Assembly (NCBI RefSeq): GCF_005221325.1 | Contig: NZ_CP039889.1 | Coordinates: 1,116,001 to 1,180,000, forward strand | Length of the DNA stretch: 64,000 bases | Origin: Agrobacterium tumefaciens | GTDB lineage: Bacteria; Pseudomonadota; Alphaproteobacteria; Rhizobiales; Rhizobiaceae | Direction of reading: 5' to 3' | In this document: positions 20,510 to 29,758 of the stretch, piece by piece | How positions within the stretch are numbered: the first letter of the stretch is position 1 | How the letters are laid out: every line of letters starts with the position of its first letter | Program-made: the position numbers and the translations under genes | Notes under the pieces: model-generated | Told to the model about the DNA's origin: nothing | Databases searched by the model: none | The model's input: the letters and a program-made list of their open reading frames with translations, nothing else

Positions 20510-20616
20510 CTGAGAAGGGTAAAAATCGCCGGTGATAGAATTGCCCGGCCCCAATCCCCGGTATAGGTTTCAGTCCATCTCTTTCGAGCTTTCAAACCGG
20601 ACCGGCCGAGCGACAG

Positions 20617-21762
20617 ATGCAACTCAAAGACTGCTATAATTTCCACGATTTCCGTCGCATGGCCAAACAGCGCCTTCCCGGACCGATCTTCAATTACATA
20701 GACGGCGCGGCCGATGACGAGGTGACCTATCGTCGAAACACGGCCGCCTTCGAAAATTGCGATCTCGTTCCCGATGTGCTGCAGGGTGTAGCCGATGTGG
20801 ATATGTCGGTCACGGTCATGGGACAGAAACTGGCGATGCCGGTCTATTGCTCCCCGACAGCGCTGCAACGCCTGTTTCACCATCAGGGTGAGAAGGCTGT
20901 CGCGGCTGCCGCCGGAAAATTCGGCACCATGTTCGGCGTCTCCTCGCTCGGCACCACCAGCCTTGAGGAAGCACGCCGGATCAGCGGCGGCCCGCAGGTC
21001 TATCAATTCTATTTCCATAGGGATCGTGGCCTCAACCGCGATATGATGGCCCGGGCGAAAAGCGCCGGCGTCGAGACGATGATGCTGACGGTTGATAGCA
21101 TCACCGGCGGGAACCGCGAACGTGACAAGCGCACCGGCTTCGCCATTCCCTTCAAACTCAATCTTTCCGGCATCGCGCAATTTGCCATGAAGCCCGCCTG
21201 GGGCATCAATTACCTGACGCATGAGCGCTTCAGCCTGCCGCAGCTCGACGACCATATCAAAATGGACGGCGGCGCCCTTTCCATCAGCCGATATTTCACC
21301 GAAATGCTCGACCCTTCGATGAATTGGGACGATGTGGCGCAGATGGTGCGCGAATGGGACGGGCCGTTCTGCCTGAAGGGGATCATGTCCGTGGACGACG
21401 CCCGCCGCGCGGTTGAGATCGGCTGCAGCGGCATTGTGCTTTCCAATCACGGCGGCCGTCAGCTCGATGGCTCCCGCAGCGCCTTCGACCAGCTGGCCGA
21501 GATCGTCGATGCGGTCGGCGACAGGATCGACGTGATGATGGATGGCGGCGTGCAGCGCGGCACCCACGTTCTGAAGGCGTTATCCCTCGGCGCAAAAGCC
21601 GTGGGCCTTGGTCGCTATTACCTTTTCCCGCTTGCCGCCGCCGGGCAGCCAGGTGTGGAACGTGCGCTGGAAACGATGCGGATCGAAATCGAGCGCGGTA
21701 TGAAACTGATGGGCTGCACCACCGTCGATCAGCTCACACGGCGAAATCTTCGTTTCCGCTGA
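20617..21762 (+). CDS. lldD: FMN-dependent alpha-hydroxyacid (L-lactate) dehydrogenase
   Basis: This is a 381-residue TIM-barrel flavoenzyme. It shows the FMN-binding GVSSLGTTSLEEA and LTVDSITGGNRERD segments, the catalytic His-Gly-Gly-Arg in LSNHGGRQLDG, and the C-terminal phosphate-binding DGGVQRGTHVLKALSLGAKAV. The family oxidises L-lactate to pyruvate and passes electrons to quinone at the inner membrane; glycolate and mandelate enzymes are close relatives. It lies just after an LdhA-like gene, which favours lactate. The Shine-Dalgarno before the ATG at 20617 is poor. Start and family are solid; the substrate is inferred. Confidence 0.87.
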   Translation: MQLKDCYNFHDFRRMAKQRLPGPIFNYIDGAADDEVTYRRNTAAFENCDLVPDVLQGVADVDMSVTVMGQKLAMPVYCSPTALQRLFHHQGEKAVAAAAGKFGTMFGVSSLGTTSLEEARRISGGPQVYQFYFHRDRGLNRDMMARAKSAGVETMMLTVDSITGGNRERDKRTGFAIPFKLNLSGIAQFAMKPAWGINYLTHERFSLPQLDDHIKMDGGALSISRYFTEMLDPSMNWDDVAQMVREWDGPFCLKGIMSVDDARRAVEIGCSGIVLSNHGGRQLDGSRSAFDQLAEIVDAVGDRIDVMMDGGVQRGTHVLKALSLGAKAVGLGRYYLFPLAAAGQPGVERALETMRIEIERGMKLMGCTTVDQLTRRNLRFR

Positions 21763-21854
21763 GCACACCGCATGGCAGAGGGCGGCGTTCGTTCATAATC
21801 GAGCGCTGGAGAGTTTCACGGCACGACCTTGGAGAATACTCACCGTACTAACAA

Positions 21855-21869
21855 GGCAGCTTCGCTGCC
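21855..21869. other. Perfect hairpin in the lldD to marR intergenic region
   Basis: GGCAGC-ttc-GCTGCC forms a 6-bp stem with a 3-base loop about 90 bases after the lldD stop. There is no T-run after it, so a rho-independent terminator is not convincing. The rest of 21763-21960 shows no gene. Confidence 0.4.
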
Positions 21870-21968
21870 GTTGTCGGTGTCCTGAGCAGCAGATCGTCCG
21901 CTTTTGCGGAGAAAGCCAACTTTTTACGCCGGTCGCAATCTTGGCAATGCGGGTGGAATATGATTATA

Positions 21969-21983
21969 GTTGCAAGATGCAAC
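21969..21983. promoter_or_regulatory. Candidate MarR operator for the downstream MarR-GNAT gene
   Basis: GTTGCA-aga-TGCAAC is a perfect 6-bp inverted repeat ending 15 bases before the chosen GTG start at 21999. MarR proteins commonly bind palindromes of this size, and TTGCA-type half-sites occur in this family. Its position would let the protein block its own promoter or ribosome access. Autoregulation is inferred. Confidence 0.6.
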
Positions 21984-21998
21984 CATAATGGAGCGAAC

Positions 21999-22940
21999 GT
22001 GCCCAAACAATTCCCCCCCATACACGACATCCGCTCCACTTCACGCCAGCTTGTCCGCGAGCTTGGTTTCATGGGCGGAGATTTTGCCGGCACCGATTTG
22101 CCACCCTCGGCGGTGCATGCACTGATCGAGATCGAAGCATGTCCCGGCATCACGGCAAAGGATCTTGGAAAACTGTTGCGGCTTGAGAAATCGAGTGTCA
22201 GCCGCATGCTGCGCAAGCTCATCCTGTCGGGCGATATTCTCGAACAAACTGACGACACGGATAGCCGCATCAAGCGGCTGCATCTCACGGGACAGGGTCA
22301 GGAGAAAGTCAGCGCCATCAATGGCTTCGCGAACCGGCAGGTGTCTGGCGCTTTGGCGCAACTGACGTCGACGGATGCTCACACCATTCTCGAAGGGCTT
22401 CGTCTTTATGCAACCGCGCTGGGAGCAAGGGCCGGCACGTCGGCTCCGACCATCGATATCAAACAGGGATACAGACCTGGCATCATCGCCCGTATCACGC
22501 AGATGCATGCGCTTTATTATGCCCGGACATCCGGCTTCGGCCAGCGTTTCGAATCTGTCGTGGCCGAAGGCCTCGCCGCTTTCTGCAACCGGCTTGAAAA
22601 CCCGAGAAATGCGATCTGGGTCGCAATGCGCGGACAGGAAATCATCGGTTCGGTCGCCATCGACGGGGAAGATCTTGGAGCTGGTATTGCGCATCTGCGC
22701 TGGTTCATCGTTGATGATGGCATACGCGGCGGCGGTGTCGGACGCAGGCTACTCGCAACCGCCCTCGCCTTTGCCGACGAGGCGGGCTTTGCCGAAACCC
22801 ATCTCTGGACATTCAACGGCCTTTTGGCCGCACGGCATCTTTACGAGGCCCATGGTTTCACATGCACCGAGGAATATCCGGGCAGCCAATGGGGAAGCGA
22901 GGTGCTGGAACAGCGCTTTGTCCGGCCATGCCCGGATTGA
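21999..22940 (+). CDS. MarR-family regulator fused to a GNAT acetyltransferase domain
   Basis: This 313-residue fusion has two parts. Residues about 1-145 are a MarR winged helix (LPPSAVHALIEIEACPGITAKDLGKLLRLEKSSVSRMLRKL, then DDTDSRIKRLHLTGQGQ). Residues about 155-310 are a GNAT acetyltransferase with the acetyl-CoA loop in DDGIRGGGVGRRLLATAL and the RHLYEAHGFTCTEE motif. I chose the GTG at 21999 because GGAG lies 5 bases upstream; the ATG at 21960 would place the operator inside the gene. Such fusions can sense a small molecule, control transcription and acetylate a substrate in one chain. No partner gene is adjacent: the next gene is convergent. The ligand and the acetylated target are unknown. 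Confidence 0.85.
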   Translation: MPKQFPPIHDIRSTSRQLVRELGFMGGDFAGTDLPPSAVHALIEIEACPGITAKDLGKLLRLEKSSVSRMLRKLILSGDILEQTDDTDSRIKRLHLTGQGQEKVSAINGFANRQVSGALAQLTSTDAHTILEGLRLYATALGARAGTSAPTIDIKQGYRPGIIARITQMHALYYARTSGFGQRFESVVAEGLAAFCNRLENPRNAIWVAMRGQEIIGSVAIDGEDLGAGIAHLRWFIVDDGIRGGGVGRRLLATALAFADEAGFAETHLWTFNGLLAARHLYEAHGFTCTEEYPGSQWGSEVLEQRFVRPCPD

Positions 22941-23005
22941 TCTTCCAGAGGTGTCGGCTGCCCAAATGGTCTGGTCATTGGCTCGATGCGGCCGAACGGC
23001 ATGCA

Positions 23006-23051
23006 GCATATCAGGCGCTCGCGAGATTTCTCCCTCAAGTGCCTGATATGC
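23006..23051. repeat. Long stem-loop between convergent MarR-GNAT and chemoreceptor genes
   Basis: GCATATCAGGC (23006-23016) is matched perfectly by GCCTGATATGC (23041-23051). Three more base pairs (one G-T) extend the stem inward to 14 bp, leaving an 18-base loop. It lies in the 144-base gap between two convergent stop codons. It could end transcription from both sides although there is no T-run, or be a palindromic repeat element. Confidence 0.55.
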
Positions 23052-23084
23052 ATCCACAGTTGCTCATCCTCGGGTGCTGTCCGA

Positions 23085-25289
23085 TCAAGCCGCCCTGAGC
23101 GCCCCCCTGCTGGCGTTCACTCCCTGGCCAAGCTCGAACTGGCCAAGCAACCGGTTCAGCGCATCGACTTCCGTTGCCAGCGTATGGCTGGCGGCGGTCA
23201 TCTCCTCGACCATCGCGGCATTTTTCTGGGTGTCCTGATCCATCTGGTTCACGGCAACGTTGATCTGCTGGAGGCCGGACGACTGTTCCTGCGCGGATTC
23301 CACGATCGCGGCGACATGCTGGTTGATCTCCTGCACTTCCGCGACGATGACATCGAGGGCCTTGCCGGTATCGCCGACAAGATGCACGCCCTCTTCAACC
23401 TGCTGGTTCGACTTGGTGATCAGCGACTTGATTTCCTTTGCCGCCGCGGCGGAACGTTGTGCAAGTTCGCGCACCTCCTGCGCTACCACGGCAAACCCCT
23501 TGCCCGCCTCACCTGCACGCGCGGCCTCCACCCCGGCGTTGAGCGCCAGCAAATTCGTCTGGAAGGCGATTTCGTCGATCACGCCGATGATGCTGGAAAT
23601 CTCGTTTGACGATTTCTCTATCCGCTCCATCGCCATCACAGCCTGGCGCACGACCTCGCCCGAACGTTCGGCACCGACACGAGTGCGGGAAACGAGCCGG
23701 CCCGCCTCATTCGCCCGGTTTGAAGCGTCTTTTACCGTGATCGTGATCTCCTCAAGGGCAGCTGCGGTTTCCTCAACGGCGGCCGCCTGCTGCTCCGTTC
23801 GCCGTGCCAGATCATCGGACGCCGCCTTGATTTCATGGGCGCCGGCATCGATGCCGGAAGCGTTTTCCAATACCCGCAGAAGCGCGTTCTGCAATTTGCC
23901 GGCCGAGCCATTGAAATCGTTACGCACCGCGTCGAGCTGTTCGACAAAAGCATCACCGATACGGCACGACACATCACCGTCAGCAAGCCTCGCCAAAGCA
24001 TAAGCCAGGCTGTCCACGGCAAAGCGGATGTTGCCTGCTTCATCGGCAGCCTTGCGCTCCCGGTCCATACGCTCTTCTTCGCCAAGGGCGCGGTTGGTCT
24101 CCGCTTCCCGCTCCAATGAGGCTTTCTGCCGATTGCTTTCGCGCAGAACGTCAAGCGAACGGGCAAGGTCGCCGATTTCGTCTCTCGTCTCGACGTCCTT
24201 CAGTGTCAACTGGAGATCACCCTTTGCGATACGGGCTGTTTCATCGATGATATTCGCGATGCGCCCGATGAACCGCCGCGCAATGAACCACCCTGCAAGC
24301 GCCAGCAGCACGGCGGCTGTTGCGATCGTCATGGCGGCGTTCCGCATCAACGCATGGAGCTGGGCAAATACCGTTTCTACAGGCACCGAGACGATCGCGT
24401 ACCACTTCATGTCAGGCGTGAGCGTCACGGGTAGCGCGACGGCGAAGGAAGCCGTTCCATCCTGCGCCGTCATTTCCTGCTCCACGCCGGGTTTTGCAAT
24501 GAGCTGGTCCCAGCCGGCGGTCTGCACGCCACCATCCGTAAGGCTTTTCCCCATGATCGACGAATCCGGATGGCTGATGATCTTGCCGCCACCGCTGACC
24601 AGACTGACGAAACCCGTTCCCATGGGCCGCACCGTCGAAAGCGCCTTGCCTGTTTCCTCGAGCGAGAGATCGAGGCCGGCAACCCCCGCAGGTTTACCAT
24701 CGATCATGACGGGCTTCGCCACGGAGGTGATAAGAACCTCCTTGCCGTCGATCGCATATGAGTAAGGTTCGATGACAACCGTTTTCTTCAGGGTGAAGGG
24801 CAGTTGATAATAATCGCCCGGACCTGCGGTGGCGTAATCGACCAAAGCGGTATTGCTTATCTTGCCGCCGCTTCGCACCCAATAGGGGATATACCGGCCG
24901 GTCGCATCATGTCCCTGGCTGTTGACGAAATCCGCATCCTTGCCGTCAAAGGCGTTTGGCTCCCACCCGGTCCATAGTCCGAGTATGTCAGGATTATCGG
25001 CTAGCGTGTGTTGAATAATCTGATCGGCCAGGCTCCGGTCTGCGTTGCCTGACTGCTTCATCGCTTCCAGAACCGAGGCGAGGCTGTTGGCGATATGGAT
25101 GGTGCCGCCGATATTCTTTTCGGTTGCCAGGGCTTCCGCACGGGCGATCTGCCGCATGCGCTCAAGACTATTGTCCCTCGTATCCTCGATAGACCGATAT
25201 AACAGCACGGCCGAGGCCGCGATCGTGGCAAAGACACCACACGCGGCGACCGCAAAAATATTCCGACCCGTTGTCGATTTAAAAAGCAT
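23085..25289 (-). CDS. Methyl-accepting chemotaxis protein with dCache ligand domain
   Basis: This is a 734-residue transmembrane chemoreceptor. A first membrane segment ([21 protein letters not shown]) is followed by a periplasmic double-Cache domain of about 280 residues ([43 protein letters not shown]). A second membrane segment ([18 protein letters not shown]) precedes a HAMP domain. The signalling domain has the conserved hairpin tip [35 protein letters not shown] that contacts CheA/CheW. The ATG at 25289 is preceded by GGTGGGAG. No che genes are adjacent, so it is an orphan receptor gene. The classical Cache amino-acid motif (RxWY) is not obvious, so the ligand is open. Confidence 0.92.
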   Translation of the reverse strand: MLFKSTTGRNIFAVAACGVFATIAASAVLLYRSIEDTRDNSLERMRQIARAEALATEKNIGGTIHIANSLASVLEAMKQSGNADRSLADQIIQHTLADNPDILGLWTGWEPNAFDGKDADFVNSQGHDATGRYIPYWVRSGGKISNTALVDYATAGPGDYYQLPFTLKKTVVIEPYSYAIDGKEVLITSVAKPVMIDGKPAGVAGLDLSLEETGKALSTVRPMGTGFVSLVSGGGKIISHPDSSIMGKSLTDGGVQTAGWDQLIAKPGVEQEMTAQDGTASFAVALPVTLTPDMKWYAIVSVPVETVFAQLHALMRNAAMTIATAAVLLALAGWFIARRFIGRIANIIDETARIAKGDLQLTLKDVETRDEIGDLARSLDVLRESNRQKASLEREAETNRALGEEERMDRERKAADEAGNIRFAVDSLAYALARLADGDVSCRIGDAFVEQLDAVRNDFNGSAGKLQNALLRVLENASGIDAGAHEIKAASDDLARRTEQQAAAVEETAAALEEITITVKDASNRANEAGRLVSRTRVGAERSGEVVRQAVMAMERIEKSSNEISSIIGVIDEIAFQTNLLALNAGVEAARAGEAGKGFAVVAQEVRELAQRSAAAAKEIKSLITKSNQQVEEGVHLVGDTGKALDVIVAEVQEINQHVAAIVESAQEQSSGLQQINVAVNQMDQDTQKNAAMVEEMTAASHTLATEVDALNRLLGQFELGQGVNASRGALRAA

Positions 25290-25498
25290 CTCCCACCCCC
25301 CAAAACTATGCTGCAACGGTAGCGAGAGTTACGGGTGCGCACGCGTAACCGTCGATGACCGGGCTGGAAAGAAAGACTATAAAGTTATGTTTAAAAATTA
25401 CTTTCTATTTTATATTTAGGTGCAATCCGTGAAATCAATACTTTATGAAGACGTAATATTAAAAGTATATACATGATATCGGGGATACTGCGGCCGCT

Positions 25499-25528
25499 AC
25501 CGGCACAGATATTCCTCTCCGTGCCGGT
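25499..25528. other. Stem-loop downstream of the FGGY kinase gene
   Basis: ACCGGCAC (25499-25506) pairs perfectly with GTGCCGGT (25521-25528). It lies 47 bases after the kinase stop, at the end of the eight-gene leftward operon. It lacks a T-run but could end or protect the operon mRNA. The rest of 25290-25574 is AT-rich (25375-25480) and probably carries the chemoreceptor promoter. No gene is seen there. Confidence 0.45.
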
Positions 25529-25574
25529 CTCTGCCAGATGCGGTGGACGCGATTGCCGCCTGCCGCAACACGCA

Positions 25575-27074
25575 TTATTGCGGTAACCGCAAAGCGCTCC
25601 AGAAGCTCCGTAACTGTCCGGTCAATTCCTGATAGAGACCGTAGCGCCGCCTGTAGTGCGAGACCTGCGAAGCATTCGGCTGATAGGCACTCTGAACCCG
25701 CGTCATCGCAGCAACGGCCTCCTCGTAGTTCGGATAGAGCCCCGTCGCCACGGCGGCACCGATCGCCGCTCCGAGCGCTCCCGTTTCCCGGGCCTCGGCG
25801 ACGCGAAGGGGAATCTCCAGAACATCCGCCATGATCTGCGGCCAGTGCTGGCTGCGGGAACCGCCGCCGGACATGACCGCGCTTTCGACCGGCAGCCCCG
25901 CCTCTCGCAGGACGCCGATGTGGCGGCGGTGCTCGAAACACACTCCCTCGAACAGGGCGCGCACCATGTGGCCTTCGCCGTGCCAGCCGGCGAGACCATA
26001 AAACCCACCACGAAACTCCGCTCCGAGCCGCGAGCCAAAGATGAAGGGGTGAAAGAACGGATCGTCCGCCCGTGGCGTCACGGAACCGACCAGCTCGTTG
26101 CAGCGCTCGAAGGCATGGTCGCCATGGTCGGCGCGGACACGATGCACGTACCATTCGAGGTTGGCGGCGGAGGTGGCGCTGGATTCAATATTGACATAAC
26201 GGTCACGGCCAAATGTCGTGACCATGAAGACGTCAGGGCTGATGACCGGTTTGTCTGCAAATACCTGGTTGATACTCCAGGTGCCGGCAATGACGGAGGC
26301 TTCGCCCGCATTGATGACGCCCGAACCCATGGCGCTGGAAACGACATCGAAGAAACCGCCAATGACGGGCGTGCCTTCCGAAAGCCCGGTCAGGCCGGCA
26401 GCCTCCCGCGTCACCTGGCCGACAATGTCAGCCGATTCCACGAGACGGGGGAATAACGCAAAGGCATCTTCAAGGTCGTAGAGTGACAGAAGCTCGCGGT
26501 CGAGTAGCGCTTCCGGCAGGGCAAGCAGTCCCGCACCGCTGAGGTCGGAAATATCATTGGCAAGGCAGCCGGTCAGGCGGAAATTGACGAAGTCCTTGCA
26601 GAACAGCACCGTGCCGGTCTGCGCATAGAGATCGGGCGCATGCCGTTTCACCCAGGCGAGAAGTGTGGGCGTCTGCGCGGGCCACGGCCGTTGCAGGCAG
26701 CGCGCCTGCAACAAGCCTCCGCTTTTCCGGTCAAGCTCGGCCGCCATATCGGCGGCGCGGCTGTCGAGCGACTGGATGCCGAGGAGCGGTTGCTGTTGTT
26801 TATCCAAGAGGTAGAGACCATTGCCATGGCCGGCACAGCCCACGCCCGCGATGCTGCGGGGATCAACCGCCGATTTAACCAGAAGCTGGCGGATCGCCTC
26901 ACAGCCGTTCCGCCACAATTCCTCGAGATCGCGCTCGACATAACCGGGCTGCGGAAATGTCGAATGTCCGTCGATGGCGTGCTGGGCGATCTGCCGGCCC
27001 GCCGTGTCGAACAGCACGGCCTTGATGACCGTATTGCCGACATCGAGACCCAATATATGATTTTTCTCAGCCAC
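25575..27074 (-). CDS. FGGY-family carbohydrate kinase
   Basis: The roughly 499-residue protein has the FGGY N-terminal phosphate-binding strand LGLDVGNTVIKAVLFD, the middle signature IGGFFDVVSSAMGSG, and the C-terminal ATP-binding VMSGGGSRSQHWPQIMADVL and ETGALGAAIGAAVATGLY. The family phosphorylates sugars and polyols such as xylulose, glycerol, erythritol or autoinducer-2. The frame is open to ATG 27110. The GTG at 27074 begins at the conserved core and gives a short overlap with the aldolase stop, but its Shine-Dalgarno is weak, so the start is uncertain. It is last in an operon with importer, SorC regulator, GlpD-like dehydrogenase and DhnA-type aldolase. It probably phosphorylates the imported sugar or polyol. 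Confidence 0.85.
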   Translation of the reverse strand: MAEKNHILGLDVGNTVIKAVLFDTAGRQIAQHAIDGHSTFPQPGYVERDLEELWRNGCEAIRQLLVKSAVDPRSIAGVGCAGHGNGLYLLDKQQQPLLGIQSLDSRAADMAAELDRKSGGLLQARCLQRPWPAQTPTLLAWVKRHAPDLYAQTGTVLFCKDFVNFRLTGCLANDISDLSGAGLLALPEALLDRELLSLYDLEDAFALFPRLVESADIVGQVTREAAGLTGLSEGTPVIGGFFDVVSSAMGSGVINAGEASVIAGTWSINQVFADKPVISPDVFMVTTFGRDRYVNIESSATSAANLEWYVHRVRADHGDHAFERCNELVGSVTPRADDPFFHPFIFGSRLGAEFRGGFYGLAGWHGEGHMVRALFEGVCFEHRRHIGVLREAGLPVESAVMSGGGSRSQHWPQIMADVLEIPLRVAEARETGALGAAIGAAVATGLYPNYEEAVAAMTRVQSAYQPNASQVSHYRRRYGLYQELTGQLRSFWSALRLPQ

Positions 27075-27915
27075 GATTATAGATGTCCCATGCTTCCTCA
27101 CCGCTCGCACCCTGATGGATGATGGCCATCAAGGCCGCCACCACGGCCTTGGGGTTGTCATGCTGATAGATGTTGCGGCCATAGACCATCCCGTTCGCGC
27201 CCTCCGCCATCAAGGCCGCCGATTTTGTCAGCACATTGCGCAGGTCCTCACGCCCCCCGCCCCGCACCAGCACCGGGCAGCGCGCCGCCTCGATCACCCT
27301 GTGGAAATCCTCCGGGTTGCTGGTGGGATCGGCCTTGATGATATCGGCTCCCATTTCCGAGGCAAGACGTACGAGCGTGACGATCTTCTCGGCGTCGCCA
27401 TCAACCTGATATCCGCCGCGCACGTCGTTGGGCAGCATCACCAGTGGCTCGATCATCAGCGGCATGCCGAAACGATGGCAATCGGCCCGCACCCGGCTGA
27501 TATTCTCGACGCATTGGCGAAACAGCTCCGGCTCATCCGGCAGCATGAACAGATTGACGACGACACAGGCCGCATCCATCTCCAACGCACCGATGATCGG
27601 ATCATGATAATTCTGCAGCTGCGACCACATGGTTCTGTGGCGGGTGGAATTATAGGGATTGCCCATATCGATGCGCATGACGAGGGCCGGCTTGTCGCGC
27701 TCCGGTCTCTGTTGTAGCAGATCCGCCTGCCCATAGGTCATCTGGATGGCATCGGGACGCGCTTCCACCAGCTTCTCGACCGTCTGCGCCATATCCTCCA
27801 GCCCGACGAGAAAGCTCGGTTCGTTGCAAACACCGTGATCGATGGCCACGTCAAGGCAACCGCCATCGCGGAACAGCCGGTTCATGCGCGCCTTTTTCGA
27901 AATCCGCATCATCAT
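27067..27915 (-). CDS. Class I aldolase of the DhnA/FbaB/LsrF family
   Basis: This is a 282-residue TIM barrel. LDVAIDHG near the N-terminus, the central MPLMIEPL strand, ADIIKADPTSNPEDFHRVI with the Schiff-base Lys, and the phosphate-binding VLVRGGGR and GANGMVYGRNI motifs place it with archaeal-type class I fructose-bisphosphate aldolases and LsrF. The ATG at 27915 is preceded by AAGGAG and overlaps the GlpD-like stop (ATGA). It should cleave or condense a phosphorylated keto-sugar made by the kinase and dehydrogenase, releasing dihydroxyacetone phosphate or an aldehyde. The exact substrate cannot be read from the sequence. Confidence 0.85.
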   Translation of the reverse strand: MMMRISKKARMNRLFRDGGCLDVAIDHGVCNEPSFLVGLEDMAQTVEKLVEARPDAIQMTYGQADLLQQRPERDKPALVMRIDMGNPYNSTRHRTMWSQLQNYHDPIIGALEMDAACVVVNLFMLPDEPELFRQCVENISRVRADCHRFGMPLMIEPLVMLPNDVRGGYQVDGDAEKIVTLVRLASEMGADIIKADPTSNPEDFHRVIEAARCPVLVRGGGREDLRNVLTKSAALMAEGANGMVYGRNIYQHDNPKAVVAALMAIIHQGASGEEAWDIYNRG

Positions 27916-29636
27916 GCATTCTCCTTGCATCTGTTTTGAAGCATTACCGGGGTGACCCCGTAAAAAGTTTCCAGCTCCTGGATGAGCCGCTGCCGCTCCT
28001 CCACCGCCCGGCTGGATGACCAGCCCAGTTCGCGCGAGGCGACGCCGAGGATGGCGTCGATCAGATCCACATCAATGAGGCCGGTGATGGCGAGCGTCGT
28101 GCGCCGCAGAATGAGGTCCGTCAGGTGCCGCACATGTTCGCAACGGATCAGCCAGAGGACTTCCGCGGCCGTTATCGGCGATTTTTCCGAAAGCGGCGCG
28201 TCATCCGCCCGTCCCCGGCAAAAACCCATCAATTCGAAGGCACGGGAGCCATAGGCCAGGGCCAGATGTTCCGCCCGGCGCCGGTCGATTGAAAACTGTT
28301 CCGACAGTAAAACGGAGAGGCGTCCGGCACCGGTGGGGAAATTCCTGCCGCCGCCGATCGGGCGGTTCATCGTGCCGGTCAGCCGTTTACGCCCTAGAAA
28401 GGCCAAAACCTCATCGCTTACCTGTTCGCCGAAGGCCCTGAAGGTCGTCCACTTGCCGCCGATCATGCAAAGCTGCGGTGGATCGCCGGCGACACGGTGA
28501 ATGAAATGGCTGCGGGAAATTCTCCCGGTAAAAGCGGCATCGCTGCGCGGCAGTGGGCGTATGCCGCTGAAACTGAAGACAATGTCTGAGGGATCGACGG
28601 TAATGTCCGGAAACACCTGGGCGACCGCTTCGAGAATATAATCCCGCTCTTCGGGCTCGCATCGCACCCGCTCGGGACGATCCACCTTGATATCGGTTGA
28701 CCCCGCGAGAACCCGGCCGAGATAGGGAAAGAGGATGCAGACGCGATTATCCGCGTTCTCAAAGAAAATCATGTGACCGTTCAGCGCTTTGAGGAGTGCA
28801 TCATTGGCGATGATGAGATGCGACCCCTTGGTGCCGGAAACGGTCGGTTTTTGCCTTTCTGCGGACGGGGCGGCGGAAAGCGTGCCGATCGTTTCGTCGA
28901 TCCATGCCCCGGTGGCATTAACGATGATGCGCGGCCGGATGGACATTGTTTCGTCCGTTTCCCCTGCCCGGAGGCGGTATCCATCGCCGTTGCGAATAAG
29001 CTCCGCATAGTTGAGCGCGATGCTTTGCGGCGCATCGGCCGAGGTATCGATCAGCAGTTCCAGGGCAAGCCGCTCCGGCTGGCTTATCCATGCATCGTAA
29101 TAGGTGGCCGAATATCTGATGTCAGGCGTCAGGCCGGGCCAGTGCTTCAGCGTCTTGCCGGCGCCGCGAAACTCATGGCGGGGCAGAATGCGGTTCTTGC
29201 GGCTGACGAAGTCATAGAGGGTAAGGCCCGCCTTGATGGCGAGCGCTCCCCGGCTTGCGGGCTTGCCGCCCGAGCCGAAAAATGTCGCCGCCGCGTTGAA
29301 CAGGCCGCTGAACATCGAAAAAATCGGGATCGTCGTCGGCAGCGGCTGCACCATATGCGGCGCAAGCGTCAGAAGAGCATCGCGCTCACACAAGGATTCC
29401 GCCACGAGGCCGAATTCGCCATTCTCGAGATAACGCAGGCCACCATGGATCATGCGCGAGGGTGCTGCGCTGCAGCCGGAGGAAAAATCATTGCGCTCGA
29501 CCAGGAGCACCCGCAGCCCTTGGAGGGCGAGATCGCGATAGGCCGCGATGCCGTTGATGCCGCCGCCGATGACGACGGCGTCGAAATCACCGTTGTGCCG
29601 GATGCGGCTAAGAGCGTCCTCGCGAAAACTGGGCAT
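27912..29636 (-). CDS. FAD-dependent glycerol-3-phosphate dehydrogenase-like oxidoreductase
   Basis: This 574-residue flavoprotein resembles GlpD and the erythritol-phosphate dehydrogenase EryB. It shows the FAD motif DAVVIGGGINGIAAYRDLALQGLRVLLVERNDF, SSGCSAAPSRMIHGGLRYLE, FSFSGIRPLP and IGGKWTTFRAFGEQV, plus a C-terminal helical domain. A different, canonical GlpD lies at 49935-51458 in a complete glycerol locus. This one therefore probably oxidises another polyol phosphate at the membrane, passing electrons to quinone. It is translationally coupled to the aldolase, so its keto product is the likely aldolase substrate. The 122 bases before it, after the reductase gene, hold no gene. Confidence 0.87.
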   Translation of the reverse strand: MPSFREDALSRIRHNGDFDAVVIGGGINGIAAYRDLALQGLRVLLVERNDFSSGCSAAPSRMIHGGLRYLENGEFGLVAESLCERDALLTLAPHMVQPLPTTIPIFSMFSGLFNAAATFFGSGGKPASRGALAIKAGLTLYDFVSRKNRILPRHEFRGAGKTLKHWPGLTPDIRYSATYYDAWISQPERLALELLIDTSADAPQSIALNYAELIRNGDGYRLRAGETDETMSIRPRIIVNATGAWIDETIGTLSAAPSAERQKPTVSGTKGSHLIIANDALLKALNGHMIFFENADNRVCILFPYLGRVLAGSTDIKVDRPERVRCEPEERDYILEAVAQVFPDITVDPSDIVFSFSGIRPLPRSDAAFTGRISRSHFIHRVAGDPPQLCMIGGKWTTFRAFGEQVSDEVLAFLGRKRLTGTMNRPIGGGRNFPTGAGRLSVLLSEQFSIDRRRAEHLALAYGSRAFELMGFCRGRADDAPLSEKSPITAAEVLWLIRCEHVRHLTDLILRRTTLAITGLIDVDLIDAILGVASRELGWSSSRAVEERQRLIQELETFYGVTPVMLQNRCKENA

Positions 29637-29758
29637 AGGAATACCGTTCGCTGGCTAATGACCAGCGTCCCAATGGTGTTGATCGTTTAAAGCGACGGGA
29701 AAGACGGGCGGCGAAAACTACGTGCTGTTCGCCGGAGGTCCCGCCTCACCTACATGTT

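Noticed and set aside
20377..21567. 396-codon - strand frame opposite lldD
   Set aside because: Antisense shadow of lldD; lldD has full catalytic motifs.
25459..26154. 231-codon - strand frame within the FGGY kinase
   Set aside because: Frame-shifted shadow of the kinase, Arg/Gly-rich.
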